A stretch of DNA of 64,000 bases from Macrotrachela quadricornifera (lineage: Eukaryota; Rotifera; Eurotatoria; Philodinida; Philodinidae): the NCBI GenBank assembly GCA_022393335.1, contig JAJEKB010020939.1, positions 363,600 through 427,599 on the forward strand, given 5' to 3'. A model generated the notes under the pieces. The model was not told the origin of the DNA. It saw only the letters and a program-made list of their open reading frames with translations, and did not search any database. Below, one piece after another: positions 21,706 through 32,163 of the stretch (position 1 is the stretch's first letter; each line of letters starts with the position of its first letter). The translations under genes and the position numbers were made by a program.

Positions 21706-24700
21706 TAGATGGTCTTGACTTCAATAATTTACTTCAACATCCATCTACTCCTTCTTTAATTTTTATATCTACACATGTTAATAACAAACAAATGAAACTT
21801 TTAATTGATACTGGTGCTCAACATTGTTTTATTAATCAAACTTGTTTAAAAAATTTTGATCAGTTAGATTATTCTCATACTACATCTCAACAATTTTTTA
21901 TGGCTGATGGACTTAATGCAATTAAAGTAATTGGTATTGTACATTTAAAAATTTCTATAGGTGATACCATAACATCCATTCCAGCATTTATTACCACAAA
22001 CTTATGTGCAGATATTATATTAGGTCTTGATTATTTGTTGAAATATGATTCAGAAATCTATCTGAATAAAAAATTGATTGTCTTTAATTTTAATAATCAG
22101 AAGATTATGATGCCAATTAATTCTGAACCATCACCAATTCATCATCCCTTACAATTATCAAATTTTATACAATCATCATCAATGCAACAATTGAATACAA
22201 TTATAACACCATCACATAATACTACTCAACAATCTATTTTAAATTTAATCAATCATATCTCTAATCAAGATCAACATGATAAACTTCAATCATTATTATT
22301 TAAATTTGAATCTACATTTGATATAAGTAATTATAAAATTGCTCAAACCGAAGTTACACATTTTATTGAAACAATACCTCATACACCACCTGTATCTAAA
22401 CCATATCCTGGTAATCCAACATTAAATACTGAATTGAAAATAATTATTGATAAATTACTTGATGCTGGACTTATATATGTTTCACAATCACCATATGCAG
22501 CTCCAGCGCTGTTGGTCAAGAAGAAGGACCAAACTTGGAGATTGGTTATTGATTATAAGAAACTCAATTCTGTAACAATAAAAGACAACTATCCTTTACC
22601 AAATATGGAAATTACACTTCAAGCTTTAGGTGCAGGTTATTCTTTTTTTTCGAAATTTGATTTAAAATCAGGATATTGGCAATTCCCAATTAATCCAGCC
22701 GATCGTGCAAAAACGGCGTTCATCACACCGTTTGGTTTATTTGAATGGTCAGTTTTACCTCAAGGTTTACGTAATTCACCACCAACTTTCCAAAGAACCA
22801 TGAGCAATGTTTTATCTTCGTGTACTGATTGCTCTTTGATCTATTTGGATGATATTGTCGTCTTTAGTCGTACTTATGATGAACATTTAATTCATTTAGA
22901 AAAAGTTTTAAATGCTTTAAAATCCCACAACTTAACATTAAATTATGAAAAATGTGAATTGGTAAAAGAAAAAATTGAATATTTAGGTCATGTAGTTTCA
23001 TCAACAGTTATGGCTCCATTACCTTATCGAATAAAATCTATTACTGCTTTACCTGAACCAAAATCTTTATCACAAGCTAATCGTTTTATTGGATCCTTAT
23101 CATGGTATAGAAAATTTATTCCTGCATTCGCATCATTAGCTGCACCAATTCACGCAGTCACAAATCTATCAAAATCAAATCGACACAAATTTAAATGGGG
23201 ACCTGAACAATGCAAGTCTTTTTATGATTTAAAACAAATGCTTACTTCATCACCACTTTTTTTAAATTTTCCGGATGATACACAACCAGTTATTTTATCT
23301 ACGGATGCTTCTCAAGTTGGTCTAGCTGGTGTACTTTACCAAGAGATTAATAATGAAAAAAGAATACTTTATTATCATTCAGAATTACTGAATGATACTC
23401 AAAAACGATATATTCCTATTGAACTTGAAGCATTAGCAATTTTTAAATGTTTTAATCGAATGAAATTTTTTTTACTTGGTCGTGATATTATTATTTATAC
23501 TGATAATTGTCCAATTTGTCATATGATGGATAAGAAAATTTCAAATAGACGTGTTGAAAAGATCTCGATCTTATTACAAGAATTTAATATTCAAAAGATT
23601 ATACATGTTAAAGGAAAATACAATTGTTTACCGGATTATCTTTCACGACATCCCATTGTAACTGATGATGAATTAATGGGTCATGGTTATGGTTTAGGTT
23701 TTAAAAAAGATGAATCATCTTCTATTAAATTAATTGGTGCAGTAGTTACTCGATCAAAATCCAGAACAACACCACAACACACGTCGTCAACAACATCGTC
23801 ATCTATACCACAAGATACATCATCAACAACATCATCATCTCCTTCACAATATATATCATCATCAACATCACCTTCAAATGATTTTAATCATTCAAATCCT
23901 GGTAAAAAATGTTTTGATGTAACTAAGTTAAAAGAATATCAATCTAATGATAAACAAGTTCAAAAGATTATTAATGATTTAAAAGAAAATCCAAATATGT
24001 CTTTTATTTATCAAGATGGAGTTTTATATAAATTAGTATCTATTCCACATGGAAAGACTAAACGTAAATTATTTTATATTCCATCATCTATGATCAAGTC
24101 ATTACTTATTTCTTATCATGATAATCCTCTTATTGGTGGACATTTTGCAACTCGACGAACATTAGAAAAACTTAAACAACAGTTTTGGTGGCCTGACATG
24201 AAACAAACAGTTGTTGATCATATTAAATCGTGTATACCTTGTCAAGCTCATAATGTTACTCGACGAAAATCTCCTGGTTTTCTTCATCCAATACCACCAC
24301 CTGATGGTCCTAATCAATTATTAGGAATAGATTTTTGTGGTCCATTTCCAACAACACCACAAGAAAATAAATACGTACTATGTCTCACGGATTACTTCAC
24401 TAAATTTATTGTGGCTGTTGCTTTACCAAGTTGTTCGGCTGGTGTTACAGCTGAAGCTATTTTCAAAAATTATATTTGTCTTTTTGGTGTTCCTAAAGCG
24501 ATTATTTCAGATCAAGGTACAAGTTTCAAGAATAATTTAATGCATTTATTATCAAAGTTAATGGGTTATCATCATATATTTTGTACACCTTATAGACCAC
24601 AATCTAACGGTCAAATTGAAAGGTTCAATGGAACATTTGTTACTCAACTTGCAAAATTAACAGACAATGAAATAAATAACTGGGATGAATATTTATACCC

Positions 24701-25142
24701 GATTGTGTTTGCATACAACACTGGGGTGCATGCAACAACAAATATTTCTCCATATGCACTTACATTTGGTCGACAAACAAATTTTCCAACTGATCCTCCA
24801 ATAACAACATTAACATTTCCTGATCCCCATGATTATTATCGACAATTAGTTCTCAATTTAAAATATTATCATCAAACAGCTAAACAAATTATCTTCAAAC
24901 AACAACAAAAAACAAAAGTTCGTTATGATTATCATCGTACAGATCCTAAATATGAATTAGGTGAAACAATTTTGACTCGAATATTTACAAATAGATCTAA
25001 ATTAGATCCAAGATTTTCGATTTATCCCAAAATTATTATTGAAAAACATCATCCAATTTATACGGTTGAAGATATACATACAAAGAGAATTACTAAAGTT
25101 CATGTTAGTGATATTAGACCATTATTGCTTTCGAATAATTAG
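21636..25142 (+). CDS. pol: Pol polyprotein (PR-RT-RNaseH-IN)
   Basis: Open for 1168 codons in the -1 frame relative to gag and overlapping it by about 70 bp, so expression needs a -1 ribosomal frameshift. The ATG at 21636 may not be used. Domains with approximate residues: aspartic protease LIDTGA (58); RT with VKKKD, FDLKSGYWQ and YLDD (about 400); RNase H STDAS (about 555); integrase zinc finger H-H-C-C (828-870); DDE core D (897), D (957), E (993) with exactly 35 residues between the last two; then a GPY/F-like C-terminal module. All catalytic residues are present and no internal stop exists. Confidence 0.95.
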   Translation: MFQMWLCRSYCTSLSPFPKSKSMIDGLDFNNLLQHPSTPSLIFISTHVNNKQMKLLIDTGAQHCFINQTCLKNFDQLDYSHTTSQQFFMADGLNAIKVIGIVHLKISIGDTITSIPAFITTNLCADIILGLDYLLKYDSEIYLNKKLIVFNFNNQKIMMPINSEPSPIHHPLQLSNFIQSSSMQQLNTIITPSHNTTQQSILNLINHISNQDQHDKLQSLLFKFESTFDISNYKIAQTEVTHFIETIPHTPPVSKPYPGNPTLNTELKIIIDKLLDAGLIYVSQSPYAAPALLVKKKDQTWRLVIDYKKLNSVTIKDNYPLPNMEITLQALGAGYSFFSKFDLKSGYWQFPINPADRAKTAFITPFGLFEWSVLPQGLRNSPPTFQRTMSNVLSSCTDCSLIYLDDIVVFSRTYDEHLIHLEKVLNALKSHNLTLNYEKCELVKEKIEYLGHVVSSTVMAPLPYRIKSITALPEPKSLSQANRFIGSLSWYRKFIPAFASLAAPIHAVTNLSKSNRHKFKWGPEQCKSFYDLKQMLTSSPLFLNFPDDTQPVILSTDASQVGLAGVLYQEINNEKRILYYHSELLNDTQKRYIPIELEALAIFKCFNRMKFFLLGRDIIIYTDNCPICHMMDKKISNRRVEKISILLQEFNIQKIIHVKGKYNCLPDYLSRHPIVTDDELMGHGYGLGFKKDESSSIKLIGAVVTRSKSRTTPQHTSSTTSSSIPQDTSSTTSSSPSQYISSSTSPSNDFNHSNPGKKCFDVTKLKEYQSNDKQVQKIINDLKENPNMSFIYQDGVLYKLVSIPHGKTKRKLFYIPSSMIKSLLISYHDNPLIGGHFATRRTLEKLKQQFWWPDMKQTVVDHIKSCIPCQAHNVTRRKSPGFLHPIPPPDGPNQLLGIDFCGPFPTTPQENKYVLCLTDYFTKFIVAVALPSCSAGVTAEAIFKNYICLFGVPKAIISDQGTSFKNNLMHLLSKLMGYHHIFCTPYRPQSNGQIERFNGTFVTQLAKLTDNEINNWDEYLYPIVFAYNTGVHATTNISPYALTFGRQTNFPTDPPITTLTFPDPHDYYRQLVLNLKYYHQTAKQIIFKQQQKTKVRYDYHRTDPKYELGETILTRIFTNRSKLDPRFSIYPKIIIEKHHPIYTVEDIHTKRITKVHVSDIRPLLLSNN

Positions 25143-25909
25143 TTTTATTTATAAGTATCTTAAGTATTTAATGAAGCATCATTTGAAACTATTGTTGGTC
25201 AATTATTTTATTTTGTATTAAATTATGGTTGTGTTGAAGTACCATCAGTCATAAGAATTTTCTTGCTGGACAAGTTAAACTTATGTATATTAACGAATTG
25301 AAGAATGAATAATTGTCAGTCATGGCCAAGCTGATACTTATTATATATTCTTAATGTTATTTACTACATTTTAAAATGATCTTACTGATTATACAAATTC
25401 ATTTGACTTTAATTTTATTATTATCCATGTCTGATTGATCGAAATTGTATGCTCTTATATACAAGTATAGTTGGTTATTCTATTCGGAAATTATGGTTTA
25501 TAAATCTCTTTACATTATTGTTGTGTTTGACATAACAAATGTTATTGATAATATTTTATTATTAGTTGATTATTCTTTAGTTTTATATATATATTTTTTT
25601 TTTCGCTTTAGTTAAAAAAAAAAAAAAAAGAAAGTTTATTCTTATACATTCAATCTGGTCAACTTATATGCGGCAATATATTGCTAACAAATCAACCGGT
25701 TTTTTTTTTTCTTTATTACGTCACTCATTTCAACAACATTTTTTTTTCTCTTTATCTTTATTATAAACTTATTCATTATTCATCTGTTTTTCTCTATATT
25801 ATTTTCTAACTTTCTCATTCCTCCTTTTGATTGTTCTAGTATCTTCAATCTGAAGTTTTTTAAAAAAAAATGAAAGATGTAACATTTTTTTTTAGTTAAG
25901 CGGGGGGAG
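25143..25909 (+). other. 3' non-coding region of the LTR element with polypurine tract
   Basis: About 770 bp of AT-rich DNA with long A and T runs and no env-like ORF. The polypurine tract GCGGGGGGAG (about 25900-25909) abuts the 3' LTR. Confidence 0.8.
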
Positions 25910-26083
25910 TGTTATGATCTGTGTTATACACCATTCCACATATAACTTCTTTCTCTTTCTTTTCTTTATTTTTTCGTTGTGTGTTAGTCATTGTGTGTTT
26001 ACATATATATATCGTTGGTTGTTTTACTTTCTCTCTCTCTCTCACTATAAATAAATATCGATTAAGGATCATACCATCTAACA
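25910..26083 (+). repeat. 3' LTR, 174 bp
   Basis: Same length and sequence as the 5' LTR. Followed directly by the second CTGTC target copy. Confidence 0.95.
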
Positions 26084-26159
26084 CTGTCTGTTTATCCAAC
26101 CAAGAGTGGTGTGACTCATGAGGAGCTGCTCTTAGCCAGTACTGGCCACGGACCTTTCT

Positions 26160-26220
26160 TTTGAAACCTTTACCATAGTTCCGGAACTATTGAAACTATC
26201 TTTTTCTTCGCTTTAACAGG

Positions 26221-26271
<51 letters not shown>

Positions 26272-26433
26272 AGGATGAGGAAGGGCGTGAGTGTGGGTGA
26301 GGGTGAGGAAGGGTTTGAGTGTGGGTGAGGGTGAACAATCTTGAGGGTGAGGGCGAAGGAGGGGGTTTTATGCTGAGGGTACCGCAGTTAATAGTTTTGG
26401 AACTTCTATGGTAACTATTGAAAAGGTTCCAAA
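26160..26433. repeat. (GGGTGA)n array enclosed in an inverted repeat
   Basis: About ten nearly perfect GGGTGA units run from 26219 to 26280, with degenerate units including TGTGGG-type variants continuing to about 26365. The flanks 26161-26200 and 26388-26433 are imperfect inverted repeats built on AATAGTTCCGGAACTAT / AATAGTTTTGGAACTT and CTATGGTAA..GGTTTC. The G-rich strand has obvious G-quadruplex potential. The hexamer resembles a telomeric repeat and lies downstream of a Penelope element; TGTGGG is the reported bdelloid telomere repeat. Confidence 0.75.
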
Positions 26434-26494
26434 AGTTAGGTCAGTGGCCAGCCCTCGTCTTAGTCAATGTATATGGTAAGTATTACATCTTGGA

Positions 26495-28010
26495 ATGCCA
26501 ATTCTGTATTGCTTTCTTTCTACTCTAAACAATGTCCCCTCATCCCATGAATTGTTGTTCGTCGAGAGGAAGCTTTTACTCCCGAAACATTGCAACTCTT
26601 ATTCAGCAATAATCATCAGAATGAATATTCGATTTCACTCCATGATTGTCGAGCTTTGTCGGATCGATTATGTGTGGGTATATCAATCATTACCTTTAAT
26701 GCGAATCGATTTCGAACATACTGCTATTATTTTCTATATGAAAACACGTGCATTTCGTGGAGCAGAGCCTCGGTCATTGACTCAAAGTCTCTTCTGTGGT
26801 TCGGATGGACCAGAATTAAGATATCGAATGATTGCTTGTGGTGAACTATTGTGTGTCTGTTGTCATCCATTGAATGCTGATAGAAGACAGCTCGATTGGC
26901 CAGTGATTGACTTTGATTCAACATCGAAACATCAGTTCTGTAAAGAATACACGACATATCTCAATTGTCCTGCAGTAATATTCGTATTGTGCATGCAAGG
27001 TTTGATAGGTGAATGATGGTATATGTTTAGACATGTAGAACATCGAATATCATCTATGTGATGACGTGTCCTTGTGATCAATATGATTTTGTCGATTCGA
27101 CAGATCAAATTCTTTCGGAAGCGATGGCTTGTAAGTAGTTGATTGAACAGTAGTTGGCATACAAAGAGATCTTCAATTTGTTTTTATTTCATGTGTTCGA
27201 CAGATCATCGTGATTTTGGCAATCGAATGATGCATTTCTATTTAACTGGCTCATTGTTAGACGATGGACGAGAAAAGATGGTACAGGAAAACGACTAAAT
27301 TAATCGACTTCCCCTAGTGAATGATGTTTTCGATTGATCTGTTTAGAAAAGAACGATTACGATGCATGCGTCTCTATCAACATTCGGCTCGTTGTAGCAT
27401 TGGACTTCAAACGTTTCTGAAATGTAATCCGATCTACTAGTGTTTTATTCCACAACTGTGGAATGATTCAATGATGGCTAATTTCGATTGTATGGGTGAA
27501 CCATTGGAAAGAGATTGTGAAGTGAATTATCTTGTCGAACATGGTGTGATCAAACATTCGCGAGTGGCTTATTATCTACGTCGAGTACCATTGCCTTCAG
27601 CTCAATATATTTTCTCGTATCAGTAACGACAACAATAGCGATTCTTCTTTCGAAATCTAGTAACTGGTCTCTATGATTGTATTCCGTATCGTTCATTGGA
27701 TTTGTTTTAATACCGAGTTATTGCTATTTGTGAATGTTGTCACTTGAACAGAGAATTCTTTACTTTCCTATGTCGATCTTATAGTGCCTGATGAATGTTC
27801 GAAATTCTTACGTTATATCTTAAAAACTTTGTTTATTATTCACAGTGAAACAGAACTCAACATGATCTGTCCACTGTATGGTGATCACGAACGACATTCT
27901 GGTCCTCCGTATGATACTGATTACTTTCAATATGTTGGATGTCCACCAGCTACATTATTCGACACAACAACAAATCCAGGTGCTTCAAATATGATCACAA
28001 CTCTATGAAA
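26495..28010 (+). pseudogene. Decayed multi-exon gene, unknown family
   Basis: A 173-codon ORF (26495-27016) rich in Cys and aromatic residues is followed by coding-like pieces joined by plausible short GT-AG introns (27131-27204, 27280-27346). The piece 27347-27780 then keeps a coherent reading (for example 'DCEVNYLVEHGVIKHSRVAYYLRRVPLPSAQY' region) broken by single stops near 27438, 27625, 27634 and 27708. A last piece (27845-27990) reads 'YGDHERHSGPPYDTDYFQYVG'. Four or more isolated stops in otherwise conserved-looking sequence indicate a pseudogene. No domain was recognised. Its plus-strand position between the Penelope RT and the 28365 gene suggests it may be an accessory ORF of the same large element. 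Confidence 0.45.
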
Positions 28011-28364
28011 CATGTAAAAACTCTATCTATCTTGCATATAATCCAGATGTTGACTGCAACTTTTCCCACAAAATTTAGTACTGAGTTCTTACTGCCTAGA
28101 ATTTACATTGTCGTCTCATAGCGGTTTGTTTTCTATGTTGTGTGTTCATTTGTTAGGAATCATCTATTTGTTTCTTGTTGTGAAACAGTGCATTACTATC
28201 ACTAGCTTCGCTACTTTCCAGGTTGAATGCCGAATAGATTTCTTTGATTACTAGTTTATTCTTTCCTGTGTATGTGCTGCTAACACTTCCTCATTGTAGA
28301 TTATATTTCATAACAACAAAGTCTTTTTTGGTAATTCTATTAATCATTTGGCAAACAATCGAAA

Positions 28365-28990
28365 ATGACTGAACAAACAATGGGTGATTCAACACGAGAG
28401 GAAATTGAAACGTTTGTGAATAACGAGAGCTTTCGTTGCATGTCAGATCGGCGATGGAAAGCTTCATGTAAGTCGACTTTAAAATGAAAGCGATACTATG
28501 ACACAATGTCTATCGTCTGTTTGAATTCTTCTAGCTCAAAAAGACATTGAAAATGAGTCCTCGACTGCGATGACGCCGGATCGATTGAATATTGGATTTA
28601 TCGAAGTAAATATCCTTTTACACATACAGAAGTAATACTCAAAACTGTTGTCCCTTATATGATAGGCATCTGAAGCTCTACAAGACAAACAATCGAGCAA
28701 AATATCTGAAGGGCAAAGTAAGTCAATCATAGATGCGATGCAATTGGTCTGATGTGCGTTTTCTTCGAGCTTCAGGAGCTGACAAAACAACAATGATAGA
28801 TGATCTTCCTGTTGTACACGAAGTTGATGAACAACGACAAACTATTATGGATCTATCTATAACAACCAAACTACGAATGCTATCAACAGGGACAATGCTG
28901 AAGACACCGAATTCGAAATCCGTTGGCTCAACACCGGAGCAACCACCCATCAAATCAACAAGAACAATGACATCAACGGTTAAAATGTAA
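28365..28990 (+). CDS. Four-exon gene for a 146-aa hydrophilic protein, unknown function
   Basis: Exons 28365-28467, 28535-28605, 28666-28717 and 28776-28990 join through three GT-AG introns of 67, 60 and 58 bp with donors GTAAGT, GTAAAT and GTAAGT. All phases close exactly and the last frame ends in TAA. The protein is polar, with no signal or membrane segment. The middle holds acidic/Gln-rich helices (KDIENESS, ASEALQDKQSSKISEG), and the tail is Thr/Ser/Lys-rich with TPEQPP. There is no known domain. Four exons that splice without any lesion, in the middle of decayed DNA, suggest the gene is maintained. Being on the same strand as the Penelope RT and directly before a cluster of hammerhead motifs, it is a candidate accessory ORF of a Terminon-like element; a host gene is the alternative. 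Confidence 0.6.
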
Positions 28991-29469
28991 TCAATTGGAA
29001 GCAGGTCCATCATACCAATCATGCTATCAAAGCGAACGAATACGAGTACAGTGAAAACAACGTCAAACGAAACAATGACCAACCGATTACACGATCCACT
29101 ACAACAATGCCGAAAACATTCACTCGTGGTAGTTTCTCGCAATAAACAACCAGATCGTTTCCGTCCCAGAACCACACATCACTTATTCAAGCAATCTAAT
29201 CTACAACTAACTATATCAAACCATGTACGCGTAGTTGTGGCATTCTTCAAACGAACGAAAATTGTTAAAGATTCACCCTGACGGTGTGCTTCTTGTAAAA
29301 TGACTAAAATAAATGAGAACAAATCATGTATTGACTCAGCTCTGTTCTTTTTCACTCAACATAGCCTCTTCTAAAAGTCAATACGATATCGCCTACTAAT
29401 GAGTACACATTTTCTTTCCCATCAGTACATAACATTATCCGAATAGAATTTCTTCGAATTACGTTCCAG

Positions 29470-29515
29470 CCCATCTGATGAGTCCGTTGAGAAAGGACGA
29501 AATCAAAATCATGCC
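29470..29515 (+). ncRNA. Hammerhead ribozyme motif A, partly degenerate
   Basis: Core CTGATGA (29475-29481), stem II GTCC/GGAC (29482-29485 with 29495-29498), core GAAA (29499-29502). Stem III/cleavage site is atypical (TCAAAATC, then ATG). Stem I 5' strand CCAGCCCAT pairs only over the first bases. The catalytic core is intact but stem III and the outer part of stem I are weak. Confidence 0.6.
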
Positions 29516-29534
29516 TTCTCAGACTCATCCTCAT

Positions 29535-29580
29535 ACTCTCTGAAGAGATCCTTAAGCAAGATCGAAACGCGTCATGGCTG
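29535..29580 (+). ncRNA. Hammerhead ribozyme motif B (Penelope type)
   Basis: Core CTGAAGA (29540-29546), stem II GATC/GATC (29547-29550 with 29560-29563), core GAAA (29564-29567), minimal stem III CGCG, cleavage triplet ending GTC (29571-29573). The core plus GAAACGCGTC is characteristic of hammerheads of Penelope-like elements. Stem I pairs poorly with its own 5' flank, although its 3' strand ATGGCT would pair with the AGCCAT found at copy C. Confidence 0.7.
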
Positions 29581-29735
29581 CCTGATTCACCGCTGTGTGA
29601 ACTATACTTAACGTTGCATAGGGGGATTTTCTAGAGAGATCTCCTTGTAAGTGAATAAGTGATTGTTTCTAGTACAGATTCTTATTTGTGATCGATAGGA
29701 TCATTTGAATAGAGTCTTGTATTATATTGAATTGA

Positions 29736-29780
29736 AGCCATCCGAAGAGATCCTTAAGCAAGAACGAAACGCGTCAAGGC
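29736..29780 (+). ncRNA. Hammerhead ribozyme motif C, core mutated
   Basis: Duplicate of motif B 202 bp downstream (AGAGATCCTTAAGCAAGA shared). The core reads CCGAAGA instead of CTGAAGA (U to C at 29743) and stem II is GATC/GAAC, so it is predicted inactive. GAAACGCGTC is retained, and stem I AGCC/GGCT pairs. Confidence 0.6.
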
Positions 29781-30527
29781 TGCTTGACTCATACCCTCAC
29801 CCTCTTTGGTTTACTATTTCTTTGTTCTCCTATATGGAATTAATGGGCCTAAAAACCTGTGTTTTTCGTGGATTTTGGAATATTTTGACTCTAAAACTAA
29901 ATATAACTTGACTTCACACAGCTTCTATTACGTATTTCTAATTAAAAAAGCAATTCCGCACAAGTCTGAATGGTTTTTAATCTTCCTAATGCAGTTGCTA
30001 AGTCACCTGATGACGATTATGAAATCCAGCCTTTTATCATCATCTCGCAGTAAAATAATCTTTGCTCATGATAAATTTCATTTTCTACGAATTTTGACGT
30101 GATATTTGACATCAGCATTAAATTCTGCATTGAATGATGTTAAATTTAGTAGGGTTCTGAAAAAAAAATTTCGATTATCCTGGAATCCGCTACAGGTGTC
30201 GAATGAACTATGCAAAATGAAAGTCGACTTTTGACAGAAAAAATACCTCATCTTACTCAGAAGTTAATGCTGATTCCAAATATGTAATTCTTTTGAAAAA
30301 ATATCGTGGACAAAAAAATGCCCTTACCGCCACTTGTCCTTCACAACCATTATTCAATACTTCTGTATTTACCACAATTCAGAGATGAAGGTGATTTTAA
30401 AAGAACATTTCGACCGATAAGTACTCGTAGACGGATTGGTCCGGTGTAAGCTGCCGAGATCGGCATTGATGACGATCATCAGAAAAGCAGACCGATTTCA
30501 TCGCTGCCTCATCCTTGCCCTAAAGTG

Positions 30528-30708
30528 TTATCTACCTTTTAAACATGTGACATTGTGATTCTCTATCACTCTACATCGAGAACAAAAGTCCTTAAGCCTT
30601 TTTTGTCATTTATTTATCTACCTTTTAAACATGTGACATTGTTATTCTCTACCACTCTACATCGAGAAAAAAAGTCTTTAAGCCTCTGTTGTCATTTATT
30701 TATCTACC
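30528..30708. repeat. 86-bp tandem duplication
   Basis: Unit TTATCTACCTTTTAAACATG... starts at 30528 and again at 30614 with few differences; a third partial start (TTATCTACC) lies at 30700. Confidence 0.8.
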
Positions 30709-30799
30709 TTCTTGGTTTGATGATAAGTACGTTCTCCCAGCGCAAGTGTTCTATGACATCTGGAAAAAATGTACGGAGAATTTGACGTAGTATCACAGC

Positions 30800-31080
30800 G
30801 TGAGAGAAAAACAAAATAAAATGCATAAATAATACACGATAAGAAAAACAATAATAAGTGCGAAATAGTTCTTTTTTAGGTCATTCTTTAAACTTTACTC
30901 CCATAATTAAAGTAAGTTACTAAGCCTTTTTACTTAACACTTAATAAATATTAAGTATCAAATTTTTTTATTAATATTTAATAGTAAGTATCAGGCATTA
31001 AGTAAAAAAACTTAAAACTTAATATTAAATATTAAGTGACAAATTTTAATTAAATTTTTAAATTACGTATAAAGGGTCAC
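30800..31080. other. AT-rich DNA with small hairpins
   Basis: Built from ACTTAATA/TATTAAGT palindromic words (30925-31045), possibly the ends of an old MITE. No gene. Confidence 0.4.
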
Positions 31081-31087
31081 TTCTGTC

Positions 31088-31355
31088 TAGACATGCACCA
31101 AACCCAAACATTTGGGTTTGGTCTGATAGTTTGGGTTCGAGTTTGAGTTCGGTCATTTTCAGTCAGCCAATAAAAGGACGTAGAAATGAAACAACAGAGA
31201 AGATTTCAGGGTTGGTTATCGTCAGTCTGCATACAGTGAAATAAATGATCCAAAAGTCACGAAGAACTAGAGACAATTGAAGAAATCTGACGAAGTCCTA
31301 AAAATCGAACCCGAACCTGAACTTCAGTTCGGAGTTCGGGTTCGGTGCATGCCTA
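31088..31355. mobile_element. hAT-like MITE, 268 bp
   Basis: TIRs TAGACATGCACCAAACCC and GGGTTCGGTGCATGCCTA. Flanking 8-bp target duplications CTTCTGTC (31080-31087) and CTTATGTC (31356-31363) differ by one base. Eight-bp TSD and TAGGCATGCACC-type ends fit hAT. No ORF. The same family occurs at 34688-34990. Confidence 0.8.
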
Positions 31356-32163
31356 CTTATGTCAATTGCTATCACAATTAATAAATGCATGCTGTATCTC
31401 AAGAACATCACCATATTTCATTATTTCTCTCTATCAGTCGTAAGTAACAATAAATATTTTAACGCAAAGTCATTTTTTATCGAGCTGAAAAAATATATTT
31501 AACATATTTTACGAGAGAGTCTTGTTCAGCTTTATATTATAGCTATCATACCAAAATATTTTAGCTCATCGACAAATAAGTTTCGACAGAAACTACTGTA
31601 AATCGATCTTAACATCTACGTTTTACACAAAACAGATGAATTAACACAACTTTTCGGCGCTCTCATAGGTTCTGTATTTCAATTGATAACAGATTGTCCG
31701 AAATATGATTTAAATATTTGTGCAACAGCCACTTTTCTTCTTCAAATTCGAGTTCACCCCAGGAAATTGAAAACATTTCAGATCACTAGAATACCGTAGC
31801 AATATTTCAAATCGAATGTTTTCGAATTTCCGTACCATCTCATATTGTACTTCGACGTCAGTACAACAACTTTATTTTGCTGCTAGAAATATCGCCTGTC
31901 CGCATCGTCATTTCTGTTTCGAATGTTCCTATACGGAAATACAAAGGAATTCGACGCGTACGAAAACTATAAGAGTATACTGCTCCTTGTCTGAAAAAAG
32001 TGATAGATAATAGACACTGAATATAGTTTGACATTAATATGGATCAGTTGTGGTGACAACTACTTGTAATCTAGTTTCATTACAATTACAATAGATCATG
32101 GCCCATCAAAACTCTATATTCCACTCGACAGGACTCTAAAGTTAACCTTGTCAAAGCTACGTA

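Larger units (their letters stand above)
19937..26083 (+). mobile_element. Complete Ty3/gypsy LTR retrotransposon (6147 bp)
   Basis: Two 174-bp LTRs (19937-20110, 25910-26083), apparently identical, with TGTTA...TAACA ends and a perfect 5-bp target duplication CTGTC (19932-19936, 26084-26088). A PBS follows the left LTR and a polypurine tract precedes the right one. Gag and pol are open and overlap with a -1 frame shift; there is no env ORF. Domain order PR-RT-RNaseH-IN is typical of Metaviridae (Ty3/gypsy). Identical LTRs, intact ORFs and an exact TSD mean a very recent insertion that may still be mobile. Confidence 0.95.
19812..26159 (+). pseudogene. Small ORF split by the LTR retrotransposon
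   Basis: ATG 19812 opens a frame that runs into the left LTR at 19937. The sequence after the right LTR and target duplication (26089 onward) continues in the same frame to a TGA at about 26157. The empty site would thus encode roughly 65 residues. No domain is recognised (N-terminus MAASGSGRMQVTTREDYLEG). It may be an exon of a larger gene or a terminal part of the Penelope unit immediately upstream. It has been disrupted by the insertion. Confidence 0.4.

Noticed and set aside
26221..26365. A CRISPR-like array
   Set aside because: Simple hexamer repeat without unique spacers in a eukaryotic context.
28723..29175. 150-codon minus-strand ORF
   Set aside because: Antisense shadow of exon 4 of the four-exon gene, which has consistent splice sites.
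30388..30450. Sequence resembling the flank and core of the 17418-17461 ribozyme (GAAGGTGATTTTAA, then TTTCGACC...)
   Set aside because: The CUGANGA core is missing on the minus strand; at best an old, inactive relic.
30555..30785. 76-codon ORF
   Set aside because: Falls on the 86-bp tandem duplication.
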